A stretch of 64,000 bases of DNA from Bifidobacterium miconis (lineage in GTDB: Bacteria; Actinomycetota; Actinomycetes; Actinomycetales; Bifidobacteriaceae): positions 52,327 to 116,326 of the forward strand of contig NZ_JAHBBH010000006.1 of assembly GCF_019331735.1 (NCBI RefSeq), written 5' to 3'. A model generated the notes under the pieces. It worked only from the letters and a program-made list of their open reading frames with translations. It made no database searches and was not told where the DNA came from. Shown here one piece after another: positions 1-9,571 of the stretch (position 1 is its first letter; the number at the start of each line of letters is the position of its first letter). Both the position numbers and the translations under genes were made by a program.

Positions 1-134
1 TCCGACGACGCTGCTGTAGGCCGCGGCGAGTTGCTGATCGGCGAGCGATCGACGATTGATATCGACGATTGATCGATGACTTGACGACGGCCGACTGTAG
101 AGACGACTTATCGACGACTGACGGCAGGAGAGCG

Positions 135-1418
135 ATGACGACGGCCGAAACGATACCCGCCGGCGAAGCGTACGGCGCGTCCGACGAGGAACGATGGGCG
201 CCCGAGCCGCCCAAGTCGCGTTCGCGTACCGCGTTCGAACGCGACCGCGCGCGGCTCATCCACTCGTCCGCGCTGCGACGGCTCGGTGCGAAAAGCCAGG
301 TACTCGTCGCCGGCACCGACGACTTCGCGCGCACGCGGCTCACGCACACGCTCGAAGTCGCCCAAATCGGCCGGCAGATCGGCAAACTGCTCGGCTGCGA
401 CCCGGACGTCGTCGACTGCGCATGCCTCGCGCACGACCTCGGCCATCCGCCGTTCGGACACAACGGCGAACAGGCGCTCGCCCGCATCGCCGCCAACATC
501 GGCGGATTCGAAGGCAACGCGCAAACCCTGCGCCTGCTCACCCGGCTCGAACCGAAAATCATGTTTCCCGACGGCCGCTCCGCCGGCGTCAACCTGACCC
601 GCGCCTCGCTCGACGCGGCCGTCAAATACCCGTGGACGCTCGCCGAAGCCGGGCGGCTCGCCGTCGCGCACGGCGCGAAACCCACCAAATTCTGCGTGTA
701 TCCGGACGATGAACCCGTCTTCCGCTGGCTCAAAACGGGCGCTCCGGCCGCAACCAAGCCGATGGAGGCGCAGGTCATGGACCTCGCCGACGACATCGCC
801 TACTCCGTGCACGACGTGGAGGACGCGATCGCCACCGGCGCGTTCAACCCGATCGCGCTCGCCGACGCGAAGCTTATCGACCGCATCGTCGAGGCGACGC
901 ACGCATGGTATGGCGACCGGTGGGACGCCGATCTGCTGGTTTCTGCGTTCTCGCGGTTGCGCCGGCTGCGGCTGCTGCCCGACCATTTCAACGGATCGCG
1001 CTCCTCGCTTGCGCAGCTCAAAAACGCGACCAGCGACCTAATCGGTCGGTTCGCATGGTCCGTGGAGGAGGCGACGCGTGCCGCATACGGTGCTGGACCG
1101 CTCGTGCGCTACAGTGCGAACGTGGTCATCCCCGAGGAGACCAGCTACGAGATCGTCGCGCTCAAGGGCATCGCCGTGTACTTTGTCATGGAACCACGGG
1201 CCCGCGAACCATTGCACCGCGAAGAGCAGCGCATCGTCGAAGACCTGATCGACGTGCTCATGGCCGACTCGCCGCGCCCGTCCGACGCGCTCGAAACCGT
1301 CTTCCTCGACGACTGGAACGACGCGACCAACGACGACGAACGCCTGCGCGTCGCCGTCGACCAGGTCGCCTCGCTCACCGACACTTCGGCTCTGGCCCTC
1401 CACTCGATTCTGTGCTGA
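135..1418 (+). CDS. dgt: dGTPase-like HD-domain nucleotide phosphohydrolase
   Basis: Likely hydrolyses dGTP or other (deoxy)nucleoside triphosphates to the nucleoside and triphosphate in the cytoplasm. An HD-superfamily metal site is visible: an early His in THTLEV (about residue 73), the HD pair in AHDLGHPPFGHNGE (about residue 100) and a late Asp in MDLADDIAYSVHD (about residue 215). The 427-residue length fits the shorter dGTPase-like proteins of actinobacteria. I chose the ATG at 135 because AGGAG lies just upstream; an in-frame start at 69 would add about 22 low-complexity residues and has no clear ribosome site. The stop is only 17 nt before dnaG on the same strand, so the two are probably co-transcribed. 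The family is clear; the true substrate is not. Confidence 0.9.
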   Translation: MTTAETIPAGEAYGASDEERWAPEPPKSRSRTAFERDRARLIHSSALRRLGAKSQVLVAGTDDFARTRLTHTLEVAQIGRQIGKLLGCDPDVVDCACLAHDLGHPPFGHNGEQALARIAANIGGFEGNAQTLRLLTRLEPKIMFPDGRSAGVNLTRASLDAAVKYPWTLAEAGRLAVAHGAKPTKFCVYPDDEPVFRWLKTGAPAATKPMEAQVMDLADDIAYSVHDVEDAIATGAFNPIALADAKLIDRIVEATHAWYGDRWDADLLVSAFSRLRRLRLLPDHFNGSRSSLAQLKNATSDLIGRFAWSVEEATRAAYGAGPLVRYSANVVIPEETSYEIVALKGIAVYFVMEPRAREPLHREEQRIVEDLIDVLMADSPRPSDALETVFLDDWNDATNDDERLRVAVDQVASLTDTSALALHSILC

Positions 1419-1435
1419 CGGTATCCTAGGGCGTT

Positions 1436-3628
1436 ATGGCCGGGATGATCAAGAAAGAAGACGTGGAAAAGGTGCGCGCGCGGGCGGACCTGTATGACAT
1501 CGTGTCCGCGAGCGTGACGCTGAAAGCCTCCGGCACGGGCACGTACGTGGGCCTGTGCCCCTTCCACGACGAGAAGACCCCGAGCTTCAACGTGCGCCCC
1601 GCGCTCGGCGTCTGGCACTGCTTCGGCTGCGGTCTCGGCGGCGACGTGTTCAAATTCGTCGAACAGCAGGAAAACATCGACTTTCGCGAAGCCGTGGAAC
1701 TGCTCGCCGACCGCTACCACATCGAACTGCACTACGAAAACGGCTCGTCCGCCGACAAGCCGGCCGGCTCCAAGCGCGCCCGCCTGCTCGAGGCGAACGA
1801 GGAGGCGCAGCGGTTCTTCGTCTCGCAGATCCTCACCAAGGAGGCGTTGCCGGCGCGCAAGCTGCTCGGCGGGCGCAACTTCAGCCAGGCCGACTGCGAA
1901 CGGTTCGGCTGCGGCTACGCGCCGCAGGGCTGGGACAATCTGGTCCGCCATTTGGCCGGCAAGGGATTCACGCAGCAGGAGATGCTCGACGCTGGTCTCG
2001 CACGGCAGGGCCAGCGCGGCGTGTACGACTATTTCCGCGGCCGCGTCACCTGGCCGATCCGCGATTCGACCGGGCGCACGCTCGGCTTCGGCGCGCGCAA
2101 GCTGTACGAGGACGACCAGATCAGCGCGAAGTACATCAACACGCCCGACACGGCGCTGTACCGCAAAACGCAGGTGCTGTACGGCATCGACATCGCCAAG
2201 TCGGCGATCGTGAAGAAACGTCAGGTCGTGATCGTCGAAGGCTACACGGACGTCATGGCCATGCATCTGGCCGGCATCGACACGGCCGTCGCCACGTGCG
2301 GCACCGCGTTCGGCGCGGAGCACGCGAAAATCGTGCGCCGGCTCATCGCCGACGATTCGCTCGGCGCGATCCAGCTCGTCGGCCCGCTCAAGGTCGAAGG
2401 ACAGTCGCTCAGCTCGCGCATCGTGTTCACGTTCGACGGCGACGCGGCCGGACAGAAGGCTGCGCTGCACGCGTTCGGACTCGACTCGGCGTTCCTGTCG
2501 CAGACGTTCGTGGCCGTGGCCGACGACAATCTCGACCCGTGCGACCTGCGCATCCAGCGGGGCAACGAAGCGGTGCGCTCGCTGATCGCGGGAGCCCGGC
2601 CATTGTACGATTTTGTGATCGACGCGGCGATCAACCGATTCGACACGTCGTACACGACCGGGCAGATGGGCGCGGTCAAGGCCGCCGCGCCGCTTATCGC
2701 GCAGATCCGCGACCGGTCGCTGCTCGATATCTACACGCGCAAGGCGACGCGGCGCATCGGCGTCGATCTCGACATCATGCAGCGCGAGGTGCGCGACGCG
2801 CGACGGCAGCAGCGCGTGCGCGACGAGGACGCGTACGCGCCGAAACGGCGGTTTGCCGGTGGCGGTTCCGGCTTCGGTGGCGGTTCCGGTTTTGGTGAGG
2901 GAGCGGGCGAGTTCGGAGGCGGTTCCGGTGCCGGGTTCGCCGGGCGCGGCCAGTCCGGCGGCAATCCGTACGCGAACCCGTCCGCGCGGCGCGCGCTCGA
3001 ACGGCGCGACGCGAACGAACAGACGTATTTCAAGATCGACGACGCGGTGTTCATCTGCGAACAGCAGTTCATGGCGATGCTGGTGCAGGTGCCGCGCGCG
3101 ATCGACCGTGCCCGATTCGCGTCGCTCACGTTGGCGAACTTCATGACGCCGGTGTTCCGTTCGCTGTTTCAGGCGATTTCCGCGGCGGGCGGGCTGCCGG
3201 CCGACGACATGCCGCAGGGACTGTGGATGCACAATCTCGTCAAGGCGGGCGGGCCGATGCTCGAATCGGTGGTCAACGAGCTTGCGGTGATGCCGCTGCC
3301 GCTGCCGCCCAGCGAGAACGACGTGCGCGAATCCGATGCGCGTGCGGCGGGCGGCGTCGGTGCGGCCGGTGCTGCGGCTGGCGCGGACGGAACGAATCCG
3401 GCGGCCGCGCAGCTGCGCCCGGCTACGGCCGACGAGAAGCGCTACGCGACCGAACTGCTCGCCCGATTGCTCGACATCGGCTTCATGCGGCGGATCGGCG
3501 CGGCCAAACGCCAGATGGCGGCCTTGCCGGACGGTGCGGAGAAAATCGCGCTGCTCGGTCAGATCACGCAGATGGAAACCGCGCGCAAAAACCTCCAATC
3601 CGAGATTTTCGGCGGCAACATCGGGTGA
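1436..3628 (+). CDS. dnaG: DNA primase
   Basis: Makes RNA primers for DNA replication. The N-terminal CHC2 zinc finger is complete (LCPFHDEKTPSF then WHCFGCG, about residues 38-68). The catalytic TOPRIM domain follows, with VVIVEGYTDVMA near residue 265 and the metal-binding FTFDGDAAG near residue 331. A glycine-rich linker (about residues 475-520, repeats of GGGSGFG type) separates the polymerase core from the C-terminal helicase-binding region. At 730 residues it is longer than many primases, mostly because of this linker and an Ala/Gly stretch near residue 640. The gene follows the dGTPase gene by 17 nt. The call is secure. Confidence 0.97.
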   Translation: MAGMIKKEDVEKVRARADLYDIVSASVTLKASGTGTYVGLCPFHDEKTPSFNVRPALGVWHCFGCGLGGDVFKFVEQQENIDFREAVELLADRYHIELHYENGSSADKPAGSKRARLLEANEEAQRFFVSQILTKEALPARKLLGGRNFSQADCERFGCGYAPQGWDNLVRHLAGKGFTQQEMLDAGLARQGQRGVYDYFRGRVTWPIRDSTGRTLGFGARKLYEDDQISAKYINTPDTALYRKTQVLYGIDIAKSAIVKKRQVVIVEGYTDVMAMHLAGIDTAVATCGTAFGAEHAKIVRRLIADDSLGAIQLVGPLKVEGQSLSSRIVFTFDGDAAGQKAALHAFGLDSAFLSQTFVAVADDNLDPCDLRIQRGNEAVRSLIAGARPLYDFVIDAAINRFDTSYTTGQMGAVKAAAPLIAQIRDRSLLDIYTRKATRRIGVDLDIMQREVRDARRQQRVRDEDAYAPKRRFAGGGSGFGGGSGFGEGAGEFGGGSGAGFAGRGQSGGNPYANPSARRALERRDANEQTYFKIDDAVFICEQQFMAMLVQVPRAIDRARFASLTLANFMTPVFRSLFQAISAAGGLPADDMPQGLWMHNLVKAGGPMLESVVNELAVMPLPLPPSENDVRESDARAAGGVGAAGAAAGADGTNPAAAQLRPATADEKRYATELLARLLDIGFMRRIGAAKRQMAALPDGAEKIALLGQITQMETARKNLQSEIFGGNIG

Positions 3629-3822
3629 GTTTGCCATTCCGGTGTATGGGTCTTCATGTCGTCGTCTTCATGTCGTCCGGGCGCAGCCTGAAATCGTCCG
3701 CACGTTGTCATGTCGAACGGTCATCCCGGTTTGGCTGCCCCTTGCCGACTGTCGAATCACATTATAGAATCGTAATTTAGTAAATTACAATTCTATAATT
3801 AAGGTGTAGGGGTGGTTCTCTC
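3629..3822. promoter_or_regulatory. AT-rich 37-bp palindrome before the ATPase gene
   Basis: The gap between dnaG and the DUF234-class ATPase holds a long inverted repeat. The left arm is 3762-3779 and the right arm 3781-3798: 18 bp per arm with one mismatch and a single central base. It is almost pure A/T in a strongly GC-rich region and ends 24 bp before the GTG start. It could be an operator for a dimeric regulator, a binding site for the ATPase itself, or a bidirectional hairpin. Upstream, GTCTTCATGTCGTC occurs twice in direct tandem (3650-3663 and 3664-3677). The structure is certain; the role is inferred. Confidence 0.6.
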
Positions 3823-5241
3823 GTGTTCGTGGGTAGGGATAGAGAGCTTGCCGCGTTGGGGCGTCGTTGGAATTCGTCCCGTTTCGAATGCGTTGTCGTG
3901 TACGGAAGGCGGCGCGTCGGCAAGACCACGCTGATCAATCGATTCCTTGAAGGAAAGCCGTCGATCTTTTTCCCTGCCATCGAGTCCAATATGGAGGGGA
4001 ATCTTGAAACGTTGAGCCGCAGCATCGCCATGTATCGCGCTGGTCTCGGCGATGCCGCCGGCGATCTCGGGAATGCCGCGGAATCCGCGCCGATCTATCG
4101 CGACTTCGCCTCGGCGTTGGAAGCGGTCTTCGCTCTCGCTCAGAGACGACGTCTCGCTTTCGTGATCGACGAGTATCCGTATCTGGCGAAGGCGGACCGT
4201 TCCGTCAGCTCCGTGCTGCAGCATGCCATTGACAGGCATAAGGACGACAGCCGGCTCATGATCATTCTGTGCGGTTCCTCGATGTCGTTCATGGAGCGTC
4301 AGGTGCTCGGATACGCCAGTCCCCTGTATGGGCGACGCACCGCGCAGATCAGGGTGGAGCCGTTCGGCTATGCCGACGTGCGCAAGTTCCTGCCGAAGTA
4401 TACGGCCGAGGAAGCGGCCGTGGCCTATGGCTTGACGGACGGCATACCGCAATATCTCAGGCAGTTCGACGATGCGACAAGCATCCGCGACAACATTCGC
4501 TGGAACATCATTGACCCGGACTGCTACCTGTTCGAGGAGCCGGGCAACCTGCTCAAGCAGGAGTTGCGCGCGCCGGCCGAGTACAACACGGTCATCCAGG
4601 CCATCGCGTCCGGAGCGTCGCGGTCGAACGCCATCGCCACGGCGAGTCACATGGAAACGTCGTCGTGCGCGACGTATCTGCGCAATCTCATCGACCTGGG
4701 CATCGTGCGCAAGGAAACGCCGTTCGGCGAGGACTCGCCGCGCAAGACGATCTACAGGATCGAGGATTCGTTCTTCCGCTTCTGGTACCGGTACGTGCCG
4801 GTGAACATGCCGTTGATCCGGTCCGGCAACGTCGACATGGCCGCCGATCGCATCATGCGTTCGATCAACGACTTCATGGGAGCGGTGTTCGAGGACATGT
4901 GCATGCAATGGCTCTGGGCGCACAATGGCACCGATGATCTGCCGTTCCTGTTGCTCGACGCGGGACGCTGGTGGGGTGCCGACCCGAGAACGCGCAGCCA
5001 GGAGGAAATCGATATCGTCGCCGCCGGAGAGGAGCCGAAGACGATGCTGTTCTGCGAATGCAAATGGCGCAGTGTCCCGTCGGAATTGCGCCAGCTGGAA
5101 ACCTTGCGCAGTCGCTCTGAACTGCTGCATCCCGAGCGGGCCCATTACATGCTCTTCTCCAGGAACGGTTTCGACGAACACGTCACCGCGCGCGCCGCGC
5201 AGGACGATGCCGTGACGCTGGTGGATTTCGCGGACATGTAA
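3823..5241 (+). CDS. AAA-type ATPase with DUF234 nuclease-like C-terminus
   Basis: A 472-residue ATPase of the archaeal-type ATPase/DUF234 class. Walker A is GRRRVGKTT (about residues 28-36), Walker B lies in AFVIDEYPYLAK (about residue 110), and a sensor-like strand is IILCGSS. A winged-helix-like middle region (about 245-300) follows. The C-terminus has EIDIV followed by FCECKW, an arrangement like the D...ExK core of the PD-(D/E)XK nuclease fold. The start is GTG at 3823 because MFVGRDREL is the usual beginning of the family and the AT-rich palindrome ends shortly before it. It stands alone, with no partner gene. No function can be assigned; DNA binding or processing, or a defence role, is possible. 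Confidence 0.85.
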   Translation: MFVGRDRELAALGRRWNSSRFECVVVYGRRRVGKTTLINRFLEGKPSIFFPAIESNMEGNLETLSRSIAMYRAGLGDAAGDLGNAAESAPIYRDFASALEAVFALAQRRRLAFVIDEYPYLAKADRSVSSVLQHAIDRHKDDSRLMIILCGSSMSFMERQVLGYASPLYGRRTAQIRVEPFGYADVRKFLPKYTAEEAAVAYGLTDGIPQYLRQFDDATSIRDNIRWNIIDPDCYLFEEPGNLLKQELRAPAEYNTVIQAIASGASRSNAIATASHMETSSCATYLRNLIDLGIVRKETPFGEDSPRKTIYRIEDSFFRFWYRYVPVNMPLIRSGNVDMAADRIMRSINDFMGAVFEDMCMQWLWAHNGTDDLPFLLLDAGRWWGADPRTRSQEEIDIVAAGEEPKTMLFCECKWRSVPSELRQLETLRSRSELLHPERAHYMLFSRNGFDEHVTARAAQDDAVTLVDFADM

Positions 5242-5445
5242 TGGACGGCTGTTCATGGATGCCCCGCCGGAACCGGCGACCGGGCCCTGACCTTTGCAAA
5301 TTCGTCAGTAGGAGTGTTTCGGCGGCTGTATCGCACCATTGCCGGCGGGGAACGGGCGTTGTGGCGACGATGCCGGCATATGGTGCTCCTGGAGGGAATG
5401 CCGGGTCTCCGCTGGTGGCGTAGCGTGCTGCGGTAGATTGGTGGC

Positions 5446-6087
5446 ATGGGGAAACATAGACGTGTTCTTTCCGTGGTTGCGGTCGTGGTGGCGGTCCTGT
5501 TGCTGGCCGCGGGCGTGTTCGGTGTGCTGTTGTGGCGGTCGGCGCAGCGGGTGATTGACGAATCGCGGCAGGCGGGCGAGTATGCGAGCCTGGCGCAGGA
5601 GTCGATCAAGCAGGGTGACGTCAAGCAGGCGCTGGCCCGGTTGGACAAGGCCGGGGACCATGTCGTCGCGGCGCGTGACGAGACGCGCGGACCGTTGTGG
5701 TCCGTGGCCGAACGCGTTCCATATTACGGTTCGGACGTCGCCGCGGTGCGCGGCATGCTGGATGCGGCCTCCGACGCCGCGACCAACGCGCTGCCCAGGA
5801 TCGACAGTGCGGCGCAGGGTACGCTGGTGGACTTCAGCCTGTCCGAACTGCTGTCGGGCGCAAGCTTCTCGAACGGAACGCTGTCGATTCCCAAGATCGC
5901 GTCGGTAAAACAGGATTTGTCCGACGCGGGCGCGGTGCTGGACCGGGTGCAGTCGTCGATCCACGCGCTGCCGCAGCCGCACACCGCGCAGGTGACTGAC
6001 ATGGTGCGGCAGGGCAAGCGGATCGTCGATCAGGTCAACGAGTCGTTCGACACGATCAACTCCGTCGTCGCCAGGATTCCCGGCTGA
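5446..6087 (+). CDS. short DUF4012-like membrane-anchored protein
   Basis: A 213-residue protein with a short basic N-terminus, one membrane segment (about residues 8-30, valine/leucine/alanine rich) and a helical extracellular part. The stretch GPLWSVAERVPYYGSDVAAV resembles the N-terminal helical portion of bifidobacterial DUF4012 proteins, which are usually about 600 residues. Here translation stops at about residue 213, just where the larger domain would begin, and I see no continuation in another frame before 6308. It may be a truncated copy or a naturally short relative. It lies upstream of an LTA-synthase-type gene, which would fit an envelope role. The DUF4012 match is from memory of the family, so moderately sure. 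Confidence 0.7.
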   Translation: MGKHRRVLSVVAVVVAVLLLAAGVFGVLLWRSAQRVIDESRQAGEYASLAQESIKQGDVKQALARLDKAGDHVVAARDETRGPLWSVAERVPYYGSDVAAVRGMLDAASDAATNALPRIDSAAQGTLVDFSLSELLSGASFSNGTLSIPKIASVKQDLSDAGAVLDRVQSSIHALPQPHTAQVTDMVRQGKRIVDQVNESFDTINSVVARIPG

Positions 6088-6158
6088 TACGGTTGCATCG
6101 TGCGCGGCTGCATCGCGTTCGGTTGTGTCGTTGCGTCGGGTGTTCGGCTGAATGTGGT

Positions 6159-6190
6159 ATGAAACAGCGTGTGAAACAGCGTGTGAAACC
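6159..6190 (+). repeat. 12-bp tandem repeat with GTGAAAC motif
   Basis: The unit GAAACAGCGTGT is repeated with a 12-bp period, ending in GAAACC, in the gap before the phosphoglycerol transferase gene. Close variants with the same spacing occur at 59281-59303 (GAAACAACACGTGAAACAA) and 60854-60872 (GTGAAACAATTTGTGAAAC). It may be an operator or a repeat remnant. Confidence 0.5.
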
Positions 6191-6308
6191 GTGCCGGTGC
6201 CGTACAAAACGGCCGTGGCGTGGATGGCGGGTGAATTTTGGTTACGCGCAGATGACGGTTTGTGCCGCGGCTCGGCCGATCTCGGGGTTTCCTGCATAAT
6301 CTGAAACC

Positions 6309-8468
6309 GTGGCATTGTTGGTGAATTCGAAAATCCGCACTTGGTTTCCGTGGTGGGCGTATGCGGCGGCGTTCGTGCTGTTCGCAACGGCCGGCGTCGC
6401 CATGCTGCAGTGGAGCGTGATGATCGTGCGCGCCCGCGTCACGCCGTGGGAATTCGTCGCGAAAACGTTCACGGGCGGCGGTCAATACCAGTTCCTGCTC
6501 AATCTCATCGTCGTCGGGGCGCTGTACGCGGTGCTCGTGTTCGCGACCAACCGGTTCTGGATCGCCAGCGGCCTGTTCGTCGTCATCATCGGCGTCATCG
6601 CCGTATTCGAACGCATGAAGGTGCTCGTGCGCTCCGAAACGATCCGTCCCACCGACATCACGCTCATGGCCAGCGGCGGAGCGGGCGGCATGGGCGACAC
6701 CGTCACCAACATGCCGGCCGGATCGACCGACGCGATCGTGCAGATGAGCGTCACGGTCGCGATCCTGCTCGTCGTGTGCATCGCGGCCGCGCTGTTCGAC
6801 ACGCGCCGGTCGCTCATCGCGACGCCGCGCCGGTTCATCGGACGCGTCCGCCGCGGCATCGCGGCCGTATTGTGCGCGTCGCTGCTTGTCGCGTTCTCCG
6901 CCGACCTCGGCACGAGCGGATCGTGGGCGAACTCGTTCGCCGCCGGATTCGGCGATCGCGCGAAACTGTGGGATTCGATCGCGGACGCGCAGTCGAACGG
7001 CGTCGCGGTCGGGTTCCTCAGACTGACCCGGCCGAAAGTCATGGACGAGCCGGCCGGCTACAGCGAGGCGACGATGCGCGAGCTCGCGCAGCGCTACGCC
7101 AAGCAGGCGACGACGATCAACGCGACGCGCGGCGCGAATCTCGCCGACGGCACGGTCGTCATGATCCTGTCCGAATCGTTCTCCGACCCGACGCGCGTGC
7201 CCGGCGTCGCGCTCAACGACGACCCGATGCCGTACATCCGCGCGCTCAAGAAAACGACCACGTCGGGACTCATGCTGTCGTCCGGCTACGGCGGCGGCAC
7301 GGCGAACCTCGAGTTTCAGGCGCTCACCGGCCTGAGCATGACCAACTTCGACGCGTCGCTGTCGAGCCCGTACCAGCAGCTCGTGCCGCAGATGAGCTGG
7401 GCGCCCTCGTTCAACCAGATCTGGAACGCGGGTGGCGCGGGCAGCGAGGCGGTGCACCCGTACAATCCTGCGCTGTACTCGCGTTCGACCAACTATCGCA
7501 AGTTCGGATTCGGCGCGTTCTACTCGCAGGACGATCCGCTCATCGCCGATCATGCGAAGCGGATCGACCGGTCGCACTACATCAGCGACGAAACGTCGTA
7601 CGACAGCGTGCTCAAGCTGATCGAGGGCAAGGCGGGGGCGTCCGGGGCGGACGATGCGACGGCCGTCAAGACATCGGCCAAAAAAGCCTCCGAAACGTCC
7701 TCCGGCAACGGCGGCCGGTTCATCCAGCTGGTCACCATGCAGAACCACATGGGCTACGACGACTGGTACGACCACAACCAGTTCAAGGCGTCCTCCACAA
7801 ACGGCACGCCGCTCGCCGCCGACGAGCGCATGCACATCGCCACGTACGCCAAGGGCATGAACTACACCGACCAGTACACCAAGGCGTTTCTCGACAAACT
7901 CGACGCGCTGGGCAAGCCGGTCACGGTGATCTTCTACGGCGACCATCTGCCGAGCATCTACAAGCATGCAAGCGCGGACGACCGCAATTCGATCCCGCTG
8001 CACGAAACCGACTATTTCATCTGGTCGAACAAGGCCGGGCGCGAGGCGGCGCGCAAAGCGGAGGCCGGTGCGTCCGGTGCCGGTGCGTCCGGTGCGTCCG
8101 GTGCTGGTGCCGCGGCGGGCGGCGTCGATTCGGCCGCGGAGAACGCGTACACGTCGCCGAACTATCTCATGGCGCAGGCCGCCGCGCACATGAACGCGCG
8201 CGTCTCGCCGTACCTCGCGTTCCTGACGGCCATGCATCGGGCCGTGCCCGCGATGGAGCCGCCCGTGGTCAACGTGACGCAGGGCTGGACGCGCATCCCC
8301 GACGGCACGCCGCTCTACCTCGACGCGAACGGCAAGCAGATCGACGTCGCGCATGCGTCGGCCGAGACCCGCCGTCTGCTGAGCGACTACCGGCTCATCC
8401 AGTACGACATCACCGCGGGCAAGGGGTATCTGCGCGGGTTCGGGTTCATGGACGTACCGGCGAAGTGA
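6309..8468 (+). CDS. LTA synthase family phosphoglycerol transferase (sulfatase fold)
   Basis: A membrane enzyme likely to transfer phosphoglycerol to a cell-wall glycolipid or polysaccharide on the outer face. The N-terminal third holds about five membrane segments (roughly residues 12-35, 58-80, 85-100, 140-160, 180-200). The outer domain carries the alkaline-phosphatase/sulfatase-fold motifs: a metal-binding Glu in VVMILSESFSDP, a nucleophile Thr in SGYGGGTANLEFQALTG, and a metal site in VIFYGDHLPS. A low-complexity Ala/Gly/Ser insert (about residues 587-605) is encoded by near-identical GGTGCGTCC units. The start is GTG at 6309; a CATAAT box at 6295-6300 sits just before it, so the mRNA may be leaderless. 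The donor and acceptor are not known. Confidence 0.88.
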   Translation: MALLVNSKIRTWFPWWAYAAAFVLFATAGVAMLQWSVMIVRARVTPWEFVAKTFTGGGQYQFLLNLIVVGALYAVLVFATNRFWIASGLFVVIIGVIAVFERMKVLVRSETIRPTDITLMASGGAGGMGDTVTNMPAGSTDAIVQMSVTVAILLVVCIAAALFDTRRSLIATPRRFIGRVRRGIAAVLCASLLVAFSADLGTSGSWANSFAAGFGDRAKLWDSIADAQSNGVAVGFLRLTRPKVMDEPAGYSEATMRELAQRYAKQATTINATRGANLADGTVVMILSESFSDPTRVPGVALNDDPMPYIRALKKTTTSGLMLSSGYGGGTANLEFQALTGLSMTNFDASLSSPYQQLVPQMSWAPSFNQIWNAGGAGSEAVHPYNPALYSRSTNYRKFGFGAFYSQDDPLIADHAKRIDRSHYISDETSYDSVLKLIEGKAGASGADDATAVKTSAKKASETSSGNGGRFIQLVTMQNHMGYDDWYDHNQFKASSTNGTPLAADERMHIATYAKGMNYTDQYTKAFLDKLDALGKPVTVIFYGDHLPSIYKHASADDRNSIPLHETDYFIWSNKAGREAARKAEAGASGAGASGASGAGAAAGGVDSAAENAYTSPNYLMAQAAAHMNARVSPYLAFLTAMHRAVPAMEPPVVNVTQGWTRIPDGTPLYLDANGKQIDVAHASAETRRLLSDYRLIQYDITAGKGYLRGFGFMDVPAK

Positions 8469-8638
8469 ACGGTGTTCCCGGGTTCTTCGCCGGGGTTTCC
8501 GGCTTTCTGGTTCTCCGGTTCCATTGGTTCTCCGGCTTCTCGGTTCCCCTGGTTCCTCCGGTTCCTTCCTTGGCGGGAGTGAATCGCGGAATGGGCGGGT
8601 AAGTCCTTCGTGACTAGTCGCAAAACATTAAAAGTTTA

Positions 8639-8667
8639 TTGACAAACGATAAATATGGACGGATACT
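8639..8667 (+). promoter_or_regulatory. sigma70-type promoter for the DUF2975 gene
   Basis: TTGACA at 8639-8644 and GATACT at 8662-8667 are separated by 17 bp, in an AT-rich patch in a GC-rich region. A strong AAGGAGG site at about 8718-8724 precedes the ATG at 8730. The short intergenic stretch before it (about 8480-8580) is a run of GGTTCTCCGG-like units with no gene. Confidence 0.75.
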
Positions 8668-8729
8668 GGAGGTGAAACGAAAGCCGTGACGGCCGCGATG
8701 GCTGGTCCGGGGATGACAAGGAGGTCATC

Positions 8730-9413
8730 ATGAAACGCCTGACATGGACATGCAATCGTGACAACGTGCGCACCTACGCCCGCCTCGGCACGCGCATCGG
8801 CACCATACTCGTGGCGGTGTCGTGGATCAGCGTGGCATACACCGCGCTCATTGCAATCGTGTTCATCCTCTGCCTGTTCAATCCGTGGCTGCTCACGACG
8901 CGCGGCGGCGATGTGACCTCGTACGGCCTGCAGGTCGGCGACTGGTTTTTCGGCATGGACTCGCAGATCGCCGGCGTGCGGTTCCAATTCCACGACGGCG
9001 GTCTGCCGCTGGCGTGCTTCGGCATCGCGGGCGTGGCGAACGCATGGCTGAACGTGCTCGTGGCCGGCGGCGCGCGCGATTTGTGCGCGGCGATCGGCGC
9101 ATGGGCGGGCGATGGCGGATCTGGCACCGAATCGGTCGGCGATACGGCTGCGAATGGCCTGACGCCGTTCTGCGCCGACGCGCAGCGCGGATTGGAACGC
9201 ATCGGCTGGGGGCTCATGCTCAAGCCGGTGCTTGCGGGCGCCATGTGCGTGATTTCGATGCTGCTGATGATGATCATCGGATCGTCGGTTGGTGTCTCGC
9301 TGGAGTTTTTCTCGCTGCTCGAGTACATGCTGGCCGGAGCGCTCATGCTCCTGCTGTCGTTCGTGTTCGGCTACGGCGCGACGCTGCAGCGCGACGTGGA
9401 CGGGCTGCTGTGA
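8730..9413 (+). CDS. DUF2975-like integral membrane protein
   Basis: A 227-residue membrane protein with four likely membrane segments (about residues 22-48, 92-108, 165-188, 192-215). The size, layout and pairing with a tiny Cro/CI-type protein just downstream match the DUF2975/YozG-like pairs of Gram-positive bacteria. The molecular function of the family is unknown; the membrane protein may sense something or control the regulator. It has its own strong promoter and a near-perfect ribosome site. The family call rests on overall pattern rather than a diagnostic motif. Confidence 0.7.
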   Translation: MKRLTWTCNRDNVRTYARLGTRIGTILVAVSWISVAYTALIAIVFILCLFNPWLLTTRGGDVTSYGLQVGDWFFGMDSQIAGVRFQFHDGGLPLACFGIAGVANAWLNVLVAGGARDLCAAIGAWAGDGGSGTESVGDTAANGLTPFCADAQRGLERIGWGLMLKPVLAGAMCVISMLLMMIIGSSVGVSLEFFSLLEYMLAGALMLLLSFVFGYGATLQRDVDGLL

Positions 9414-9571
9414 TCGGAGTTTGTTGTGAGCGGTTGCGGTGTGGTGATGTCGGGAAGCGCGATGATGATGTCGTGCGACGGTATGTGGGTGACGATGCGA
9501 GCGGTGCGGCGGAGAACTACGGTGTGCGTGCCGGCTGATGCGATGGCTCGCGTGATGACTGGAGGCGCGTG

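Noticed and set aside
1145..3637. An 830-codon open frame on the minus strand across dnaG
   Set aside because: It is the complement of dnaG and the end of the dGTPase gene, has Arg/His/Val-rich composition and no recognisable domain. Such frames arise from the high third-position GC. The same applies to long frames opposite the genes at 36008-38755, 55076-58126 and 6030-8354.
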